Assembly (NCBI RefSeq): GCF_947581735.1
Contig: NZ_CANPVT010000052.1
Location: 184,880 to 248,879 of the forward strand
Length of the DNA: 64,000 nucleotides
Reading direction: 5' to 3'
From: Candidatus Palauibacter soopunensis
GTDB lineage: Bacteria; Gemmatimonadota; Gemmatimonadetes; Palauibacterales; Palauibacteraceae
Under the pieces are notes generated by a model, which was given only the letters and a program-made list of their open reading frames with translations, searched no databases and was not told the DNA's origin. This document shows positions 52,676 through 61,752 of this stretch, piece by piece (position 1 is the first letter of the stretch; every line of letters starts with the position of its first letter). A program made the position numbers and the translations under genes.

Positions 52676-53607
52676 TGGATCTCTCCGAACCCCTCGGGCG
52701 TGCCCGTGATCTCCATGAAGGCGTCCTCCAGCGATTGCCGTTCCAGCGACAGGTGCGAGGCGTAGATCCCCCGCCCGGCGAGAAAGCGGTTCAATTCGGA
52801 GAGCCCGGCACCTCCGATCTGCACCAGGACGCGGCCATCCTCGACCCGTGAATGGCCCGCGCCGTCGAACTCCGACACGACCTGCCGAAGTTTCTCGATG
52901 TCCCCATCGGCGGCCACGGCGGCCACCGTTCGGGCGGAGGTGAGTTCGTCCACACTCCCCTCGCGGACGAGGCGGCCGGTCTCGATGATCGCGACGTGCG
53001 TGCACGTGCGTTCGACCTCGTGCAGCATGTGGCTCGAGAGGAAGATCGTCTTCCCCCGGCTGGCCAGTTCGCGGATGATGTCGCGGATTTCCCGCTGTCC
53101 CGCCGGATCGAGCCCGTTGGCCGGCTCGTCGAGGATGATGAGTTCCGGATCGCCGATCATCGTGGCCGCAAGCGCGAGCCGCTGCTTCATGCCCAGCGAG
53201 CACGCCTTGAACTTCGTCTTCCGGCGCGAGGTCAGGCCCACGATCTCGAGCACCTCGGCGATGTCCGCCTCGTCACTCCCCTTCACGCGGGCCACGACCC
53301 GCAGGTTGTCCCGGCAACTCAGGTAGGGGTAGAAGTTGGGGTATTCGAGCGTGGCGCCGATCCGCTGGCGCGCGGCGTGCAACTCGGCGGGCGTCTCCCC
53401 GCCGAACAGCCGGAAGGAACCGCCCGTCGGGTTGATGATCCCGAGGAGCATCCCGATCGTCGTCGTTTTGCCGCTTCCGTTCGGCCCCAGGAAACCGTAC
53501 ACCTGCCCGGCTTCCACCTGCACGGAAAGCTCGTCGACGGCGAGCGTCCCCCCTCCGCGGAGCGCCGTGTACCGCTTGGACAGCCCTTCGGTTTCGATGA
53601 TCGTCAT
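52672..53607 (-). CDS. ABC transporter ATP-binding protein
   Basis: 311 residues. Walker A GFLGPNGSGKTTT, Q-loop region TLEYPNFYPYLSCRDNL, signature CSLGMKQRLALA, Walker B LIILDEPANGLDPAG and switch His in LSSHMLHEVERT. The C-terminal 90 residues (TVAAVAADGDIEKLRQVVSE, ending in EDAFMEITG) are the usual DUF4162-like tail of ABC-2 exporter ATPases. It works with the permease encoded next. The start at 53607 overlaps the stop of the small coiled-coil membrane gene by 4 nt, making a three-gene operon. Confidence 0.93.
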   Translation of the reverse strand: MTIIETEGLSKRYTALRGGGTLAVDELSVQVEAGQVYGFLGPNGSGKTTTIGMLLGIINPTGGSFRLFGGETPAELHAARQRIGATLEYPNFYPYLSCRDNLRVVARVKGSDEADIAEVLEIVGLTSRRKTKFKACSLGMKQRLALAATMIGDPELIILDEPANGLDPAGQREIRDIIRELASRGKTIFLSSHMLHEVERTCTHVAIIETGRLVREGSVDELTSARTVAAVAADGDIEKLRQVVSEFDGAGHSRVEDGRVLVQIGGAGLSELNRFLAGRGIYASHLSLERQSLEDAFMEITGTPEGFGEIQ

Positions 53608-53894
53608 GTGACGTCCTTTACCGTTTCACCGCCGGCGCGCTCTTCCAGTTGCCGCCGGAAGAGTTCCGCCTCCGCGAGCTGATCCAGGAGTTCGCCCCGC
53701 TGCCGACTCTCGCCTTCAAGCCGCTCGATCCGATCCGCCAGCCGGGCGATCGTCTCGCGGTCCCGCTTACGCGGCCCGAGCGCTTCCGCAAGGTCCCGCA
53801 CCAGCGGCCGCAGGGCGAAGTGCGTCGCCATCGCGAGGACCGGAATGCCGATCGTGAAAAAGATCGCGACGATGGCGATGATCATCTCTTCCAT
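53604..53894 (-). CDS. Small membrane protein with coiled coil
   Basis: 96 residues. One N-terminal transmembrane helix (MIIAIVAIFFTIGIPVLAMA) is followed by a charged region predicted to form a coiled coil (DRETIARLADRIERLEGESR, LLDQLAEAELFRRQLEE). This resembles small envelope-stress or phage-shock-type accessory proteins, but identity cannot be claimed. It overlaps the ABC ATPase gene by 4 nt and may modulate the transporter. Confidence 0.7.
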   Translation of the reverse strand: MEEMIIAIVAIFFTIGIPVLAMATHFALRPLVRDLAEALGPRKRDRETIARLADRIERLEGESRQRGELLDQLAEAELFRRQLEERAGGETVKDVT

Positions 53895-54026
53895 ATCTCA
53901 CCCCTGCGCATGCGCGTCATGCGGCATCAGAACGGAAGGCGCGGCGCGGTGGTTTCGCGAGGACGGGAAGGCCGCGATCCGGCAACCCGCGGCAAGGCCC
54001 CGCTGCGGGTTGCTCGCCGAGCGCCG

Positions 54027-56105
54027 CTACCGGGGAGGCCGGCGGCCGAGAATGCCCCGGCCCCACACGTTGTTCCCGCGGTTCACGTCGGGCATCACGC
54101 CGTCTGGGTCGATCTGGACGTTGCGCACGGGCCCGCCGGGCACCTCCAGGACATAGGTGCCGTCCACCTGCCACGCGTCGACCGGCACCTCATATCGCTG
54201 CTCTTCCCCGTCCTGGAAGAGGATCCGCGCCTCGAGCGGCATCGGGATGCCTCCACGGTTTTCGAATACGACCCTTGTCGTATCCCCCAGGCGCGTCACG
54301 GAGGCGATCGCCTGGTCGAGGATCGCGTCCTCGTAGATCCAGCCCTTGAAGAACCAGTCGAGATCCCGCCCCGACACGTCCTCCATCGTGCGGATGAAAT
54401 CGGCCGGCTGCGGGTGCTTGTACGCCCAGCGCCGGATGTATTCCCGGAAGCCCTCGTCGAACACGTCGGGTCCGAGCACCTCCTCGCGCAGGAGGACGAG
54501 CACCGCGGCCGGCTTGTTGTAGGCGAGAACCCCGATCTCCGCCTCCGGAATGCTGTCGGCCGGCGTGTATATGGCGTGGCTCGGGAGGCGCGTGTCCGTC
54601 GCGATCTGAGCGGGGGACATGAGTTCGCCCAGGATCGGCTCCCCGCCCGCGAATTCGATGCCGGAATAGTAGTTGATGAAGGTGTTGAACCCTTCATCCA
54701 TCCACGCGTACCGCCGCTCGTCGGAGCCCACGATCATCGGGAACCACGTATGTCCGATCTCGTGGTCCGTGACGGAGAAGAGAAAGGCGCCGCGGGACCG
54801 CCACGAACAGAAGACGATCATGGGATATTCCATCCCGAGCGCGAGGCCGGCCACGTTGATCGCGACGGGATACGGATAGCGGAGCCACTTTTCCGAATAG
54901 TACCGGACGCTGTGGCGGAGGTATTCCGTGGAGCGCTCCCAGCCGCTCGTCGCGGGTCCGCCGATGCTCTCCTCGGGGTAGGCGGACATGATGAGGACGT
55001 CCTCCCAGCCGGCGGCGTCCCAGACGAAACGGTCGGAGGCGGCCCACGCGAAGTCGCGCACGTTCTCGGCGCGGAAGCGCCATGTGAGCGGGGTCTCGCC
55101 GGGCGGCCGCGTGTGATCCTCCCCGGCTTCGTCCGGCCCGATGATGTGGACCGTCTCCTCCGAGAGGCGCGCCTCCGCGAGCCGCTCGCGCTGCATCGGC
55201 GTGAGGACCTCCTCGGAATTGAGGAGTTCTCCCGTGGCGACCACGATGAAATCGCGCGGAACGGTCAGCTCGACATCGAAGTCGCCGTACTCCAGGTACC
55301 ACTCGCCCTGCCCCAGGAAGGGGGACTGATTCCACCCGTTCACGTCGTCGTACGTGAAGACGCGGGGGTACCACTGCGCGAGCTGATAGATGATCCCGCC
55401 CCGGATGTTGAGTTGCCCCATGCGGTCGCCGCCCGTCTCCGGGATCTCGAACGCGAAGTCGATCTCCACGTCGACCTGGCTTCCGCCCGGCGGGAGCGGT
55501 TCGCCGAGGAGGATCTCCATCATCGTGTCCTCGGTCCGGTACTCGGGGACCGTCATCTCGCCCCCGTGGTCAGCGCGCACGCCCGAGATCACGAAACCTC
55601 CGTCCTTGAAGAAGCCGCCGTGGCGAACGTCCCCGCCGAGTTCCTCCGCTCTCAGCGCCCCGTAGCTCGTTTCGCGGAAGAGGTTCTGGTCGAGCTGCAC
55701 CCACAGGCTCGTGAGCGAATCGGGACTGTTGTTCGTGTAGGTGATGCGCTCCGTGCCCTCGATGCGGTCGTCGTCGAGAGTGACCCGGATGTGGTAGTCG
55801 GCCCGCTGCTGCCAGTAGGCCTCTCCGGGGGCACCGGCGGCATCCCGGAACTCGCCGGGCGCGGGGAGATCGAGGGGCTCGAAGGCGTCCCCCGGATCGA
55901 AGATCCTGCGCAGGGAATCGAGGCGCGCGAGTTCGGCCGCCTCCGCCGCTTCCCGTGCTTCCCGTTCATCTTCCTGCGCCGCCAGCGCACCGTAAGAGGA
56001 CCCATGCGGCAGCTGCGGCATGGCCAGAGCGGCCAGTGCGGCAAGCAGGGCTGTGGCGCACGTACGCGGCCCCAGGCCGGTCGTCTTCATCGTCCGTTCG
56101 TTCAC
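54027..56105 (-). CDS. M1-family zinc metallopeptidase (secreted)
   Basis: 692 residues from a GTG at 56105 with GAGG five bases upstream and a 4-nt overlap with the DUF418 stop; an ATG at 56090 is the alternative. A signal peptide-like segment (LLAALAALAMPQLPHGSSYG) ends near LAAQE. The zinc site is HEIGH in FSVTDHEIGHTWFPMI, with the downstream Glu in WMDEGFNTFINYY. The exopeptidase motif is GMEYPM. M1 enzymes remove N-terminal amino acids from peptides. Its secretion fits the other secreted peptidases in the window. It follows the DUF418 gene in a coupled pair. Confidence 0.92.
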   Translation of the reverse strand: MNERTMKTTGLGPRTCATALLAALAALAMPQLPHGSSYGALAAQEDEREAREAAEAAELARLDSLRRIFDPGDAFEPLDLPAPGEFRDAAGAPGEAYWQQRADYHIRVTLDDDRIEGTERITYTNNSPDSLTSLWVQLDQNLFRETSYGALRAEELGGDVRHGGFFKDGGFVISGVRADHGGEMTVPEYRTEDTMMEILLGEPLPPGGSQVDVEIDFAFEIPETGGDRMGQLNIRGGIIYQLAQWYPRVFTYDDVNGWNQSPFLGQGEWYLEYGDFDVELTVPRDFIVVATGELLNSEEVLTPMQRERLAEARLSEETVHIIGPDEAGEDHTRPPGETPLTWRFRAENVRDFAWAASDRFVWDAAGWEDVLIMSAYPEESIGGPATSGWERSTEYLRHSVRYYSEKWLRYPYPVAINVAGLALGMEYPMIVFCSWRSRGAFLFSVTDHEIGHTWFPMIVGSDERRYAWMDEGFNTFINYYSGIEFAGGEPILGELMSPAQIATDTRLPSHAIYTPADSIPEAEIGVLAYNKPAAVLVLLREEVLGPDVFDEGFREYIRRWAYKHPQPADFIRTMEDVSGRDLDWFFKGWIYEDAILDQAIASVTRLGDTTRVVFENRGGIPMPLEARILFQDGEEQRYEVPVDAWQVDGTYVLEVPGGPVRNVQIDPDGVMPDVNRGNNVWGRGILGRRPPR

Positions 56106-57361
56106 GCGATCCTCATCGGTTGACGCTGCCCGTAGGAAAGCGTACGCCAGAGCCACTCCAGGGGTCCGAAGCGGAACCGGGCGAGCCACCACGGCGACCA
56201 CGCCAGTTGAAGCGCCCAGGTCCCCACCACGATCGCGACGCAGCCCACGGTCCCCACGCGTGCATACAGTCCCAGTCCATGACCGTAGAAGATGAGCGAA
56301 CACAAGATGCTCTGGGCGATGTAGTTCGTGAGCGCCATCCGTCCGACGGCGGCCAGACGCGTTTGAGTGCGCTCCAGCCGTCCGCTCCGGGCGAGGAGCA
56401 TGAGCGCGCCCACGTAGCCCAGAAAGACACCGATGGAGCCGACGTAGTTGAACAGTGTCCCCTGGAGCCCCGCCTGCTCCCACGTAAACCCGACCGCGGC
56501 ATTGTACCACATGCCAGCGGCGACGACGGGCAGGCCGGCGCCGAAACCCCACGCGACGAGGCGCCGGTAGAAGCCTGCGGGCCGTTCCCCCGTGAGGACG
56601 CCGAGCCTGTACAGGGCCATGCCGACGAGCATGAGGCCGCCGGCGCGCCAAAGCCCGAAAGCGAGGAACCCGCCGATTCCGAAAGCCAGGGCATCGGAGG
56701 CCCGAATCGGCATCTGTTCGGTCCAGCCGCCGCGCATGGCCTCGATCCGTGCCTCGATCTCCGCGGGCGGGGGGTCCCACTCCGCCGCGGCTTCCGCCCG
56801 CAGATCCTCCGGCCAGTACGGAAGGGTCCAGGCAGTCACGCCGATGACCACGACGACGACGGCGACGAAGGATGCGCCGATCCACAACAGCCGGCGGGGC
56901 GACCGGGTGTGGAGGCGGTACAGGATCAGACCACACAGGGCGTAGATGACGAGGATGTCGCCCTCCCAGATCAGATACGCGTGGAGCAGACCGATGACGA
57001 GGAGCCAGAACTGGCGTCGGTTGTGGAGTTTGCGTCCCGGAATGCCGCGCGTGGCCATCCGTTCGCTCATCATCGCAACCCCCGCGCCGAACAGCAGGGA
57101 GAAGATGGAGATGAACTTCATCTCCGCGAACAGATGGATGAAGCCCCAGATCCACAGGTCGGTGGCGCCGACCGCACCGTCCGGCCCCCCGGGCGGCTCG
57201 GTGTAGGCCTCCGGGCCCCACGAGAACAGCCAGATGTTGACGATGAGGATGCCGAGTACCGCGAAGCCCCGAAGCATGTCAATCGCATGGATCCGCTCGG
57301 ATCCGCTCGCAGGGGCGGGGGTCCCGGGGCCGCGAAGCGTTTCGGACGGCGTTTCGGACAT
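56102..57361 (-). CDS. DUF418 membrane protein
   Basis: 419 residues from the ATG at 57361. The N-terminal signature RIHAIDMLRGFAVLGILIVN and the downstream FHLFAEMKFISIFSLLFGAG-like segment (here IHLFAEMKFISIFSLLFGAG) are typical of the HPSE/DUF1624-DUF418 acyltransferase-3-related group. About ten transmembrane helices follow; the DUF418 C-terminus includes LAAVGRMALTNYIAQSILCS and FGPLEWLWRTLSYGQRQPM. Function is unknown in most members. Coupled to the M1 peptidase gene downstream; divergent from the second S9 peptidase. Confidence 0.9.
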   Translation of the reverse strand: MSETPSETLRGPGTPAPASGSERIHAIDMLRGFAVLGILIVNIWLFSWGPEAYTEPPGGPDGAVGATDLWIWGFIHLFAEMKFISIFSLLFGAGVAMMSERMATRGIPGRKLHNRRQFWLLVIGLLHAYLIWEGDILVIYALCGLILYRLHTRSPRRLLWIGASFVAVVVVVIGVTAWTLPYWPEDLRAEAAAEWDPPPAEIEARIEAMRGGWTEQMPIRASDALAFGIGGFLAFGLWRAGGLMLVGMALYRLGVLTGERPAGFYRRLVAWGFGAGLPVVAAGMWYNAAVGFTWEQAGLQGTLFNYVGSIGVFLGYVGALMLLARSGRLERTQTRLAAVGRMALTNYIAQSILCSLIFYGHGLGLYARVGTVGCVAIVVGTWALQLAWSPWWLARFRFGPLEWLWRTLSYGQRQPMRIA

Positions 57362-57440
57362 CGTATACCTGTCTGCTATGTTGGACGCGCGGTTCGAAGA
57401 GCGAACACCGACGACGTAAAGCCAATCGAGAGGTGCGATC

Positions 57441-59684
57441 ATGCCCCGGCCCGTGAACATTCTGTCCCAAGCCCCCCTCGTCCGCACCCCGCGACCGGGA
57501 TCCGCGGGGATTCCGGCGCTGGCCGCGCTCGTCCTTGTGCTCGCATCGGTGGCGCCGTTAAACGCCGCCGCGCAGCAGGAGGCCGGGTGGACCCCGGCGC
57601 TGAGCATGCAGTACCGCGCGGTCTCCGGAACGGCGATCTCCCCCGACGGCTCCCGCATCGCCTTCGTGGTGCGCGAGCCGCTGATGGAAGGACCGCAGTC
57701 GGAGTATCTGAGTCACATCTGGATGACGGACGCGGACGGGACAGGGGCCGCGCAGTGGACACGTGGAGAGGCGTCGGCGGGGTCGCCGCAGTTCTCGCCC
57801 GACGGCGCCTGGCTGAGCTTCACCTCCGGTCGCGAGGGAGAAGGCGAGGCGGGCGGGCAGGTGTGGGCGCTGCCGCTGGCGGGCGGCGAGGCGCGGCAAC
57901 TCACGAAGGCGGAAGGGTCGGTGGGCGGGTACCGCTGGTCGCCGGACGGGACGCGGATCGCCTTCCTCATGCGGGACCCGCCGACCGCGGAGGAGAAGAA
58001 GGCGCGGGAGGAGAAGCGGGACGTGATCCTCGTGGACCGCAACTACAAGTTCTCGCACCTGTACGTCGTCGCGATCGACGCCGAGTCGGACGAGCCGGCG
58101 ACGCCGGTGCGGCTCACGGCCGGCGAATTCCATATCACCGGCTTCAGCTGGGCGCCGGACGGGGGACGGATCGTGTTCGCGCACCAGGTCGATCCCCGCA
58201 TCAACACGGGACGCCTGAGCGGAGACCTCTCCACGACGACGGTCCCCGACGCGGCGCAGATCGCCGAGATTGTGGCCTATCGCGAGTGGGCGGAGAGTGA
58301 GGGGTGGGCGGAGGGCAACGTAACAATGGAGGCCGAGGAAGCCGCGGAGGCCGGGCTCTTCGGAGGCAACATAAGACTCACCGAGATCGATGACGGCATC
58401 GGGGAGGTCGCGCTTCTCGTGGGCGGGGCGGGGATCGAACGGAGTCCGCACTGGTCGCCCGACGGCGCTTCGATCGCGTACGTGTCGACCGGCAATCAGC
58501 CGGAGCCGATCGGACTCGGCGACGTGTACGTCATGCCGGCCGCGGGGGGCGAGGCCCGCCAACTCGACACGCCGAACCGGAGCGCCTCCGTGCTCGGCTG
58601 GTCGGGCGACTCCTCCGAATTGCTGCTGCTCGAATCGCTCGGCACGCGCCGGCACGTGCTGGCCGTTCCGGCCGATGGCGGCGAGATGCGTTTCATCTCC
58701 TACGGGGACGGCGTCATCGGCTCCGTCGCGCTCACCGGCGACGCGAGCCGCATGGCCTTCACGTGGCAGACCACCGAGGAACCGTGGGACGTCTTCGTGT
58801 CGCCCACGAACGGGTACTCCCCGCAGCAGGTGACGGATCTCCATGCCAGCGTGCCGCGCCCGGAGATGGGGCGTACGCAACTCGTTTCCTGGACGTCCAC
58901 GGAAGGGTTCGAGATCGAGGGCCTCCTCACCTATCCGGTCGGCTACGAGGAGGGCGAGCGCGTGCCGCTCATCCTGAACGTGCACGGAGGGCCGGCGGGC
59001 GTCTTCAGCCAGAGCTTCACCGGCAGCCCGGCCGCGTACATGCTCCAGTACTTCGCCCAGGAGGGCTTCGCGATCCTGCGCCCGAACCCCCGCGGCTCCA
59101 CCGGCTACGGGAAGGACTTCCGCTACGCCAACTTCCAGGACTGGGGCTACGGCGACTTCCGGGACCTCATGTCGGGCGTCGACCATGTGATCGGGATGGG
59201 GGTGGCGGACCCGGACCGCCTCCTCCTCATGGGCTGGAGCTACGGCGGCTACATGACCTCGTGGGCCGTCACCCAGACGGACCGCTTCGTGGCGGCGAGC
59301 ATGGGGGCCGGCCTCCCGAACCTGGTTTCGATGACGACGACGACCGACATCCAGGACTACCTCGTGGGTCACATGGGGGTCGAGTTCTGGGAGGACTACG
59401 AGCGCTACGAGCGGCACTCGGCGATGTATCACATCGCGAACGTGGTCACGCCCACGCAGGTGATTCACGGAGCGGAGGATCTGCGCGTCCCGTTCACGCA
59501 GGGACAGGAGTTCTACCGCGCCCTCGACCGCCGCGGCGTGCCGACGGAGATGGTCGTGTACCCGCGCACGCCACACGGGCCGCGAGAGCCCAAGTTCGTC
59601 ATGGACGTGTCGGAGCGAATCCTGACCTGGTTCCGGAAGCACCTGGGATCGGAGGCGGTCGCGGCCGGGGACGAGAGCCGCTGA
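57441..59684 (+). CDS. Secreted S9-family (DPP-IV/acylaminoacyl-peptidase-like) serine peptidase
   Basis: 747 residues from the ATG at 57441, preceded by GAGAGGTGCGATC. The signal peptide is ALAALVLVLASVAPLNAAAQ. The N-terminal propeller has repeats such as ISPDGSRIAFVV, WSPDGTRIAFLM and WSPDGASIAYVS. The catalytic domain has nucleophile Ser in LLMGWSYGGYMTSW, Asp in HGAEDLRVPF and His in TPHGPREPKF. It differs from the S9 protein at 18497 in insertions and length, so they are not a recent duplication. Role: extracytoplasmic oligopeptide degradation. Confidence 0.93.
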   Translation: MPRPVNILSQAPLVRTPRPGSAGIPALAALVLVLASVAPLNAAAQQEAGWTPALSMQYRAVSGTAISPDGSRIAFVVREPLMEGPQSEYLSHIWMTDADGTGAAQWTRGEASAGSPQFSPDGAWLSFTSGREGEGEAGGQVWALPLAGGEARQLTKAEGSVGGYRWSPDGTRIAFLMRDPPTAEEKKAREEKRDVILVDRNYKFSHLYVVAIDAESDEPATPVRLTAGEFHITGFSWAPDGGRIVFAHQVDPRINTGRLSGDLSTTTVPDAAQIAEIVAYREWAESEGWAEGNVTMEAEEAAEAGLFGGNIRLTEIDDGIGEVALLVGGAGIERSPHWSPDGASIAYVSTGNQPEPIGLGDVYVMPAAGGEARQLDTPNRSASVLGWSGDSSELLLLESLGTRRHVLAVPADGGEMRFISYGDGVIGSVALTGDASRMAFTWQTTEEPWDVFVSPTNGYSPQQVTDLHASVPRPEMGRTQLVSWTSTEGFEIEGLLTYPVGYEEGERVPLILNVHGGPAGVFSQSFTGSPAAYMLQYFAQEGFAILRPNPRGSTGYGKDFRYANFQDWGYGDFRDLMSGVDHVIGMGVADPDRLLLMGWSYGGYMTSWAVTQTDRFVAASMGAGLPNLVSMTTTTDIQDYLVGHMGVEFWEDYERYERHSAMYHIANVVTPTQVIHGAEDLRVPFTQGQEFYRALDRRGVPTEMVVYPRTPHGPREPKFVMDVSERILTWFRKHLGSEAVAAGDESR

Positions 59685-59721
59685 GGCGCCCGGGCGCGAC
59701 CCGGATTCGCGCCGCGGCGGC

Positions 59722-60933
59722 ATGACCGGGACCCGCCGGAGTCGGCCGACGTTCACCCGGGAGGCGGCAGCCCGATTGTGGCTGCACCGCCAGGGGCTCG
59801 CCCGGTCGCGCGGGTCGACCCCACTCGATGCCGCGGCCTTCGTCGACCACCTGGAGCGGACGGGCGCGCTCCAACTCGACAGCGTGAACGTCGTGGACCG
59901 GGCGCACTACCTGACCCTGTGGAGCCGGTTCGGCCCGTACGACCGCTCGAAGGTGGATCGGTGGGTGTACGGCGATCGTCTCGCCTACGAGTACTGGGGA
60001 CACGAAGCCTCGGTCCTTCCCATCTCCCATCTCCCTCTCGGACGGCGGCGCATGCGGCGCTTCCCGCCCGCGAGCTGGTCGGGACGCGCGTGGTGGGACC
60101 GATACGCGACCTCGACGGCGTCGAAGCGGCGCGTGCTGCGACGGCTGCGCGCGGAAGGACCTCTGGAGAGCGTCGACTTCCAGCCGCAGCCGGCCGAACG
60201 CGAGGAGAAGACGGACTCGCTCGCGTGGCGCCTGAAGGAGGACAAGCGCTCGCTCAAGCTGCTGTGGCACGATGGACGGGTCGCGGTGACGGGGCGGCGT
60301 CACTTCCGCTGCGTCTACGACCTGGCGGAACGGGTCTACCCGGACGGGCCGGCCGCAACGCTCGCGGAGTACCAGGACAGCTGGCTCCTCATCGGGCTTT
60401 CGGGCTGCGGCATCGCCCCCGAGCGGCACCTCGTCAACTACTTCACCGGACCGGAACTCAACGCGGCGGAGCGGCGGCGGACGATCGCCCGCAACCTGCG
60501 AAAGAAGCGGATCGTCGAGGTCCAGGTGGACGGGCTGCGGGGGCCGTGCTACGCCCTACCCGAGCACCTGGACGGCATCGACCGGCTCCCGGAGCCCGCG
60601 GGGACGACGCTCATCTGCCCCTTCGACTCGCTGCTCTGGCAGCGGAAGCGCGCCGCCGAACTCCTGGACTTTCACTACACCGTCGAGATCTACGTCCCCG
60701 CCGCGAAGCGGAAGTACGGCTACTACGTCCTGCCCATCCTGCACGATGGCGGCCTCGTGGGCCGGCTCGATCCGAAACTGCACCGCGACCGGGGCGTGCT
60801 CGAAATCCGCGCGCTGCACTTCGAGCCGGACTTCGCCCCGACCGCGCATTTCGAGACCGGGCTGAACGACGCGGTCGCCGACCTCTCCGATTTCCTCGGC
60901 GCGGACGACATCGTCATGCCGCCGAACGGCTGA
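59722..60933 (+). CDS. YcaQ-type DNA glycosylase-like winged-helix protein
   Basis: 403 residues. It matches the YcaQ/AlkX family (HTH_42, winged-helix repeats), whose Escherichia coli member is a DNA glycosylase that unhooks interstrand crosslinks. The catalytic QxD motif is present as Gln51-Leu-Asp53 in GALQLDSVNVVDRAHYLTL. Further conserved parts are YEYWGHEASVLP and TLICPFDSLLWQRKRAAELL, with FHYTVEIYVPAAKRKYGYYV near the C-terminus. It stands 37 bases after the S9 gene with no functional link. In bacteria lacking crosslinking agents its role may be general base-damage repair. Confidence 0.9.
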   Translation: MTGTRRSRPTFTREAAARLWLHRQGLARSRGSTPLDAAAFVDHLERTGALQLDSVNVVDRAHYLTLWSRFGPYDRSKVDRWVYGDRLAYEYWGHEASVLPISHLPLGRRRMRRFPPASWSGRAWWDRYATSTASKRRVLRRLRAEGPLESVDFQPQPAEREEKTDSLAWRLKEDKRSLKLLWHDGRVAVTGRRHFRCVYDLAERVYPDGPAATLAEYQDSWLLIGLSGCGIAPERHLVNYFTGPELNAAERRRTIARNLRKKRIVEVQVDGLRGPCYALPEHLDGIDRLPEPAGTTLICPFDSLLWQRKRAAELLDFHYTVEIYVPAAKRKYGYYVLPILHDGGLVGRLDPKLHRDRGVLEIRALHFEPDFAPTAHFETGLNDAVADLSDFLGADDIVMPPNG

Positions 60934-61015
60934 GGCGGGGTTCGTCGGGGTATGGACCGGCGCGACTGCCGGACCGTACCGTTGGGAAGATTCTCGCGAA
61001 CTTCGGAGGTTCACG

Positions 61016-61519
61016 ATGAAACGCCTCTTCCGGCCCCGCCGCGCCCCCGCTCCCGCGGCCATCGTCCCAGGCCTTCTCGCCCTCGCGCTCTCCTCCGCCA
61101 CCGCCGTGGCGGCGCAGGAGGGGAAGCTGCGGATCGTTCAGACGAACTCCGCGGGAGACAACGTCCACATCATCGATCCGGCGACGAACAAGGTGGTACA
61201 GGTGATCGACGGGCTTCCCAAGGTGCACGGGGTCGCCGCGGCGCCGGATGGCGGGACGCTCTATTTCAGCAACGAGATCGACCGCACGCTGGAGATCGTC
61301 CCCACGGACGTGATGAAGGTCGTGGAACGGATCCCGCTCTCGGGGCGCCCGCACAACGTCGCGATCAGCCACGACGGCCGGAAGGTGTACGTCGCGATCA
61401 TCCAGGATTGCAGTTGCGTCGACATCGTGGACCTGGAGAAGGGCGAGGTCGTGAAGTCGATCCCCACGCGGGGGACGGTGCACAACGTGTTCATGTCGCC
61501 GGACGGGCGGAGCACATGA
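61016..61519 (+). CDS. Secreted YVTN-type beta-propeller protein, probably truncated
   Basis: 167 residues from the ATG at 61016, with GGAGG five bases upstream. The signal peptide is LLALALSSATAVAA. YVTN-type propeller blades follow: NVHIIDPATNKVVQVIDGL, GVAAAPDGGTLYFSNEIDRT, HNVAISHDGRKVYVAIIQ. The frame stops within a blade at VHNVFMSPDGRST. Family members are normally about 320-350 residues, so about half the propeller is missing, and no continuation is seen in the 233 bases after the stop. It is likely a pseudogene fragment or the remnant of a deletion; a short functional form is not excluded. Confidence 0.72.
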   Translation: MKRLFRPRRAPAPAAIVPGLLALALSSATAVAAQEGKLRIVQTNSAGDNVHIIDPATNKVVQVIDGLPKVHGVAAAPDGGTLYFSNEIDRTLEIVPTDVMKVVERIPLSGRPHNVAISHDGRKVYVAIIQDCSCVDIVDLEKGEVVKSIPTRGTVHNVFMSPDGRST

Positions 61520-61752
61520 GGCCTGAATCACGGCAGGGAATCACGTAAGTCTAATCAGGGCTGCACGATCTGCCATTCCTGCTGTGGGAGCCGATCGGGT
61601 TGGCGCGTTGCCGAATCACTGGATTACCGGCGTCAATTGACGGGAACAACCGAGCCACAACACCCGTTGCCGAACGCAAGCTACCAGAACCTCGCCAGCG
61701 ACATCCAGCCTTTTGCCGCGAGCGGACGTGCCACATAGCGCATTCGGGCCGC
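61520..61752. other. Non-coding gap between truncated propeller and autotransporter-like gene
   Basis: 233 bases between two convergent stop codons, visibly less GC-rich than the rest. Short frames here overlap the autotransporter gene in antisense and have no family resemblance. No terminal inverted repeats, transposase remnant, tRNA or strong terminator hairpin was seen. It looks like the scar of a rearrangement that removed the 3' half of the propeller gene. Confidence 0.5.

Noticed and set aside
57558..59756. 732-residue minus-strand frame opposite the second S9 peptidase
   Set aside because: Shadow frame; the plus strand has the complete catalytic triad and signal peptide.
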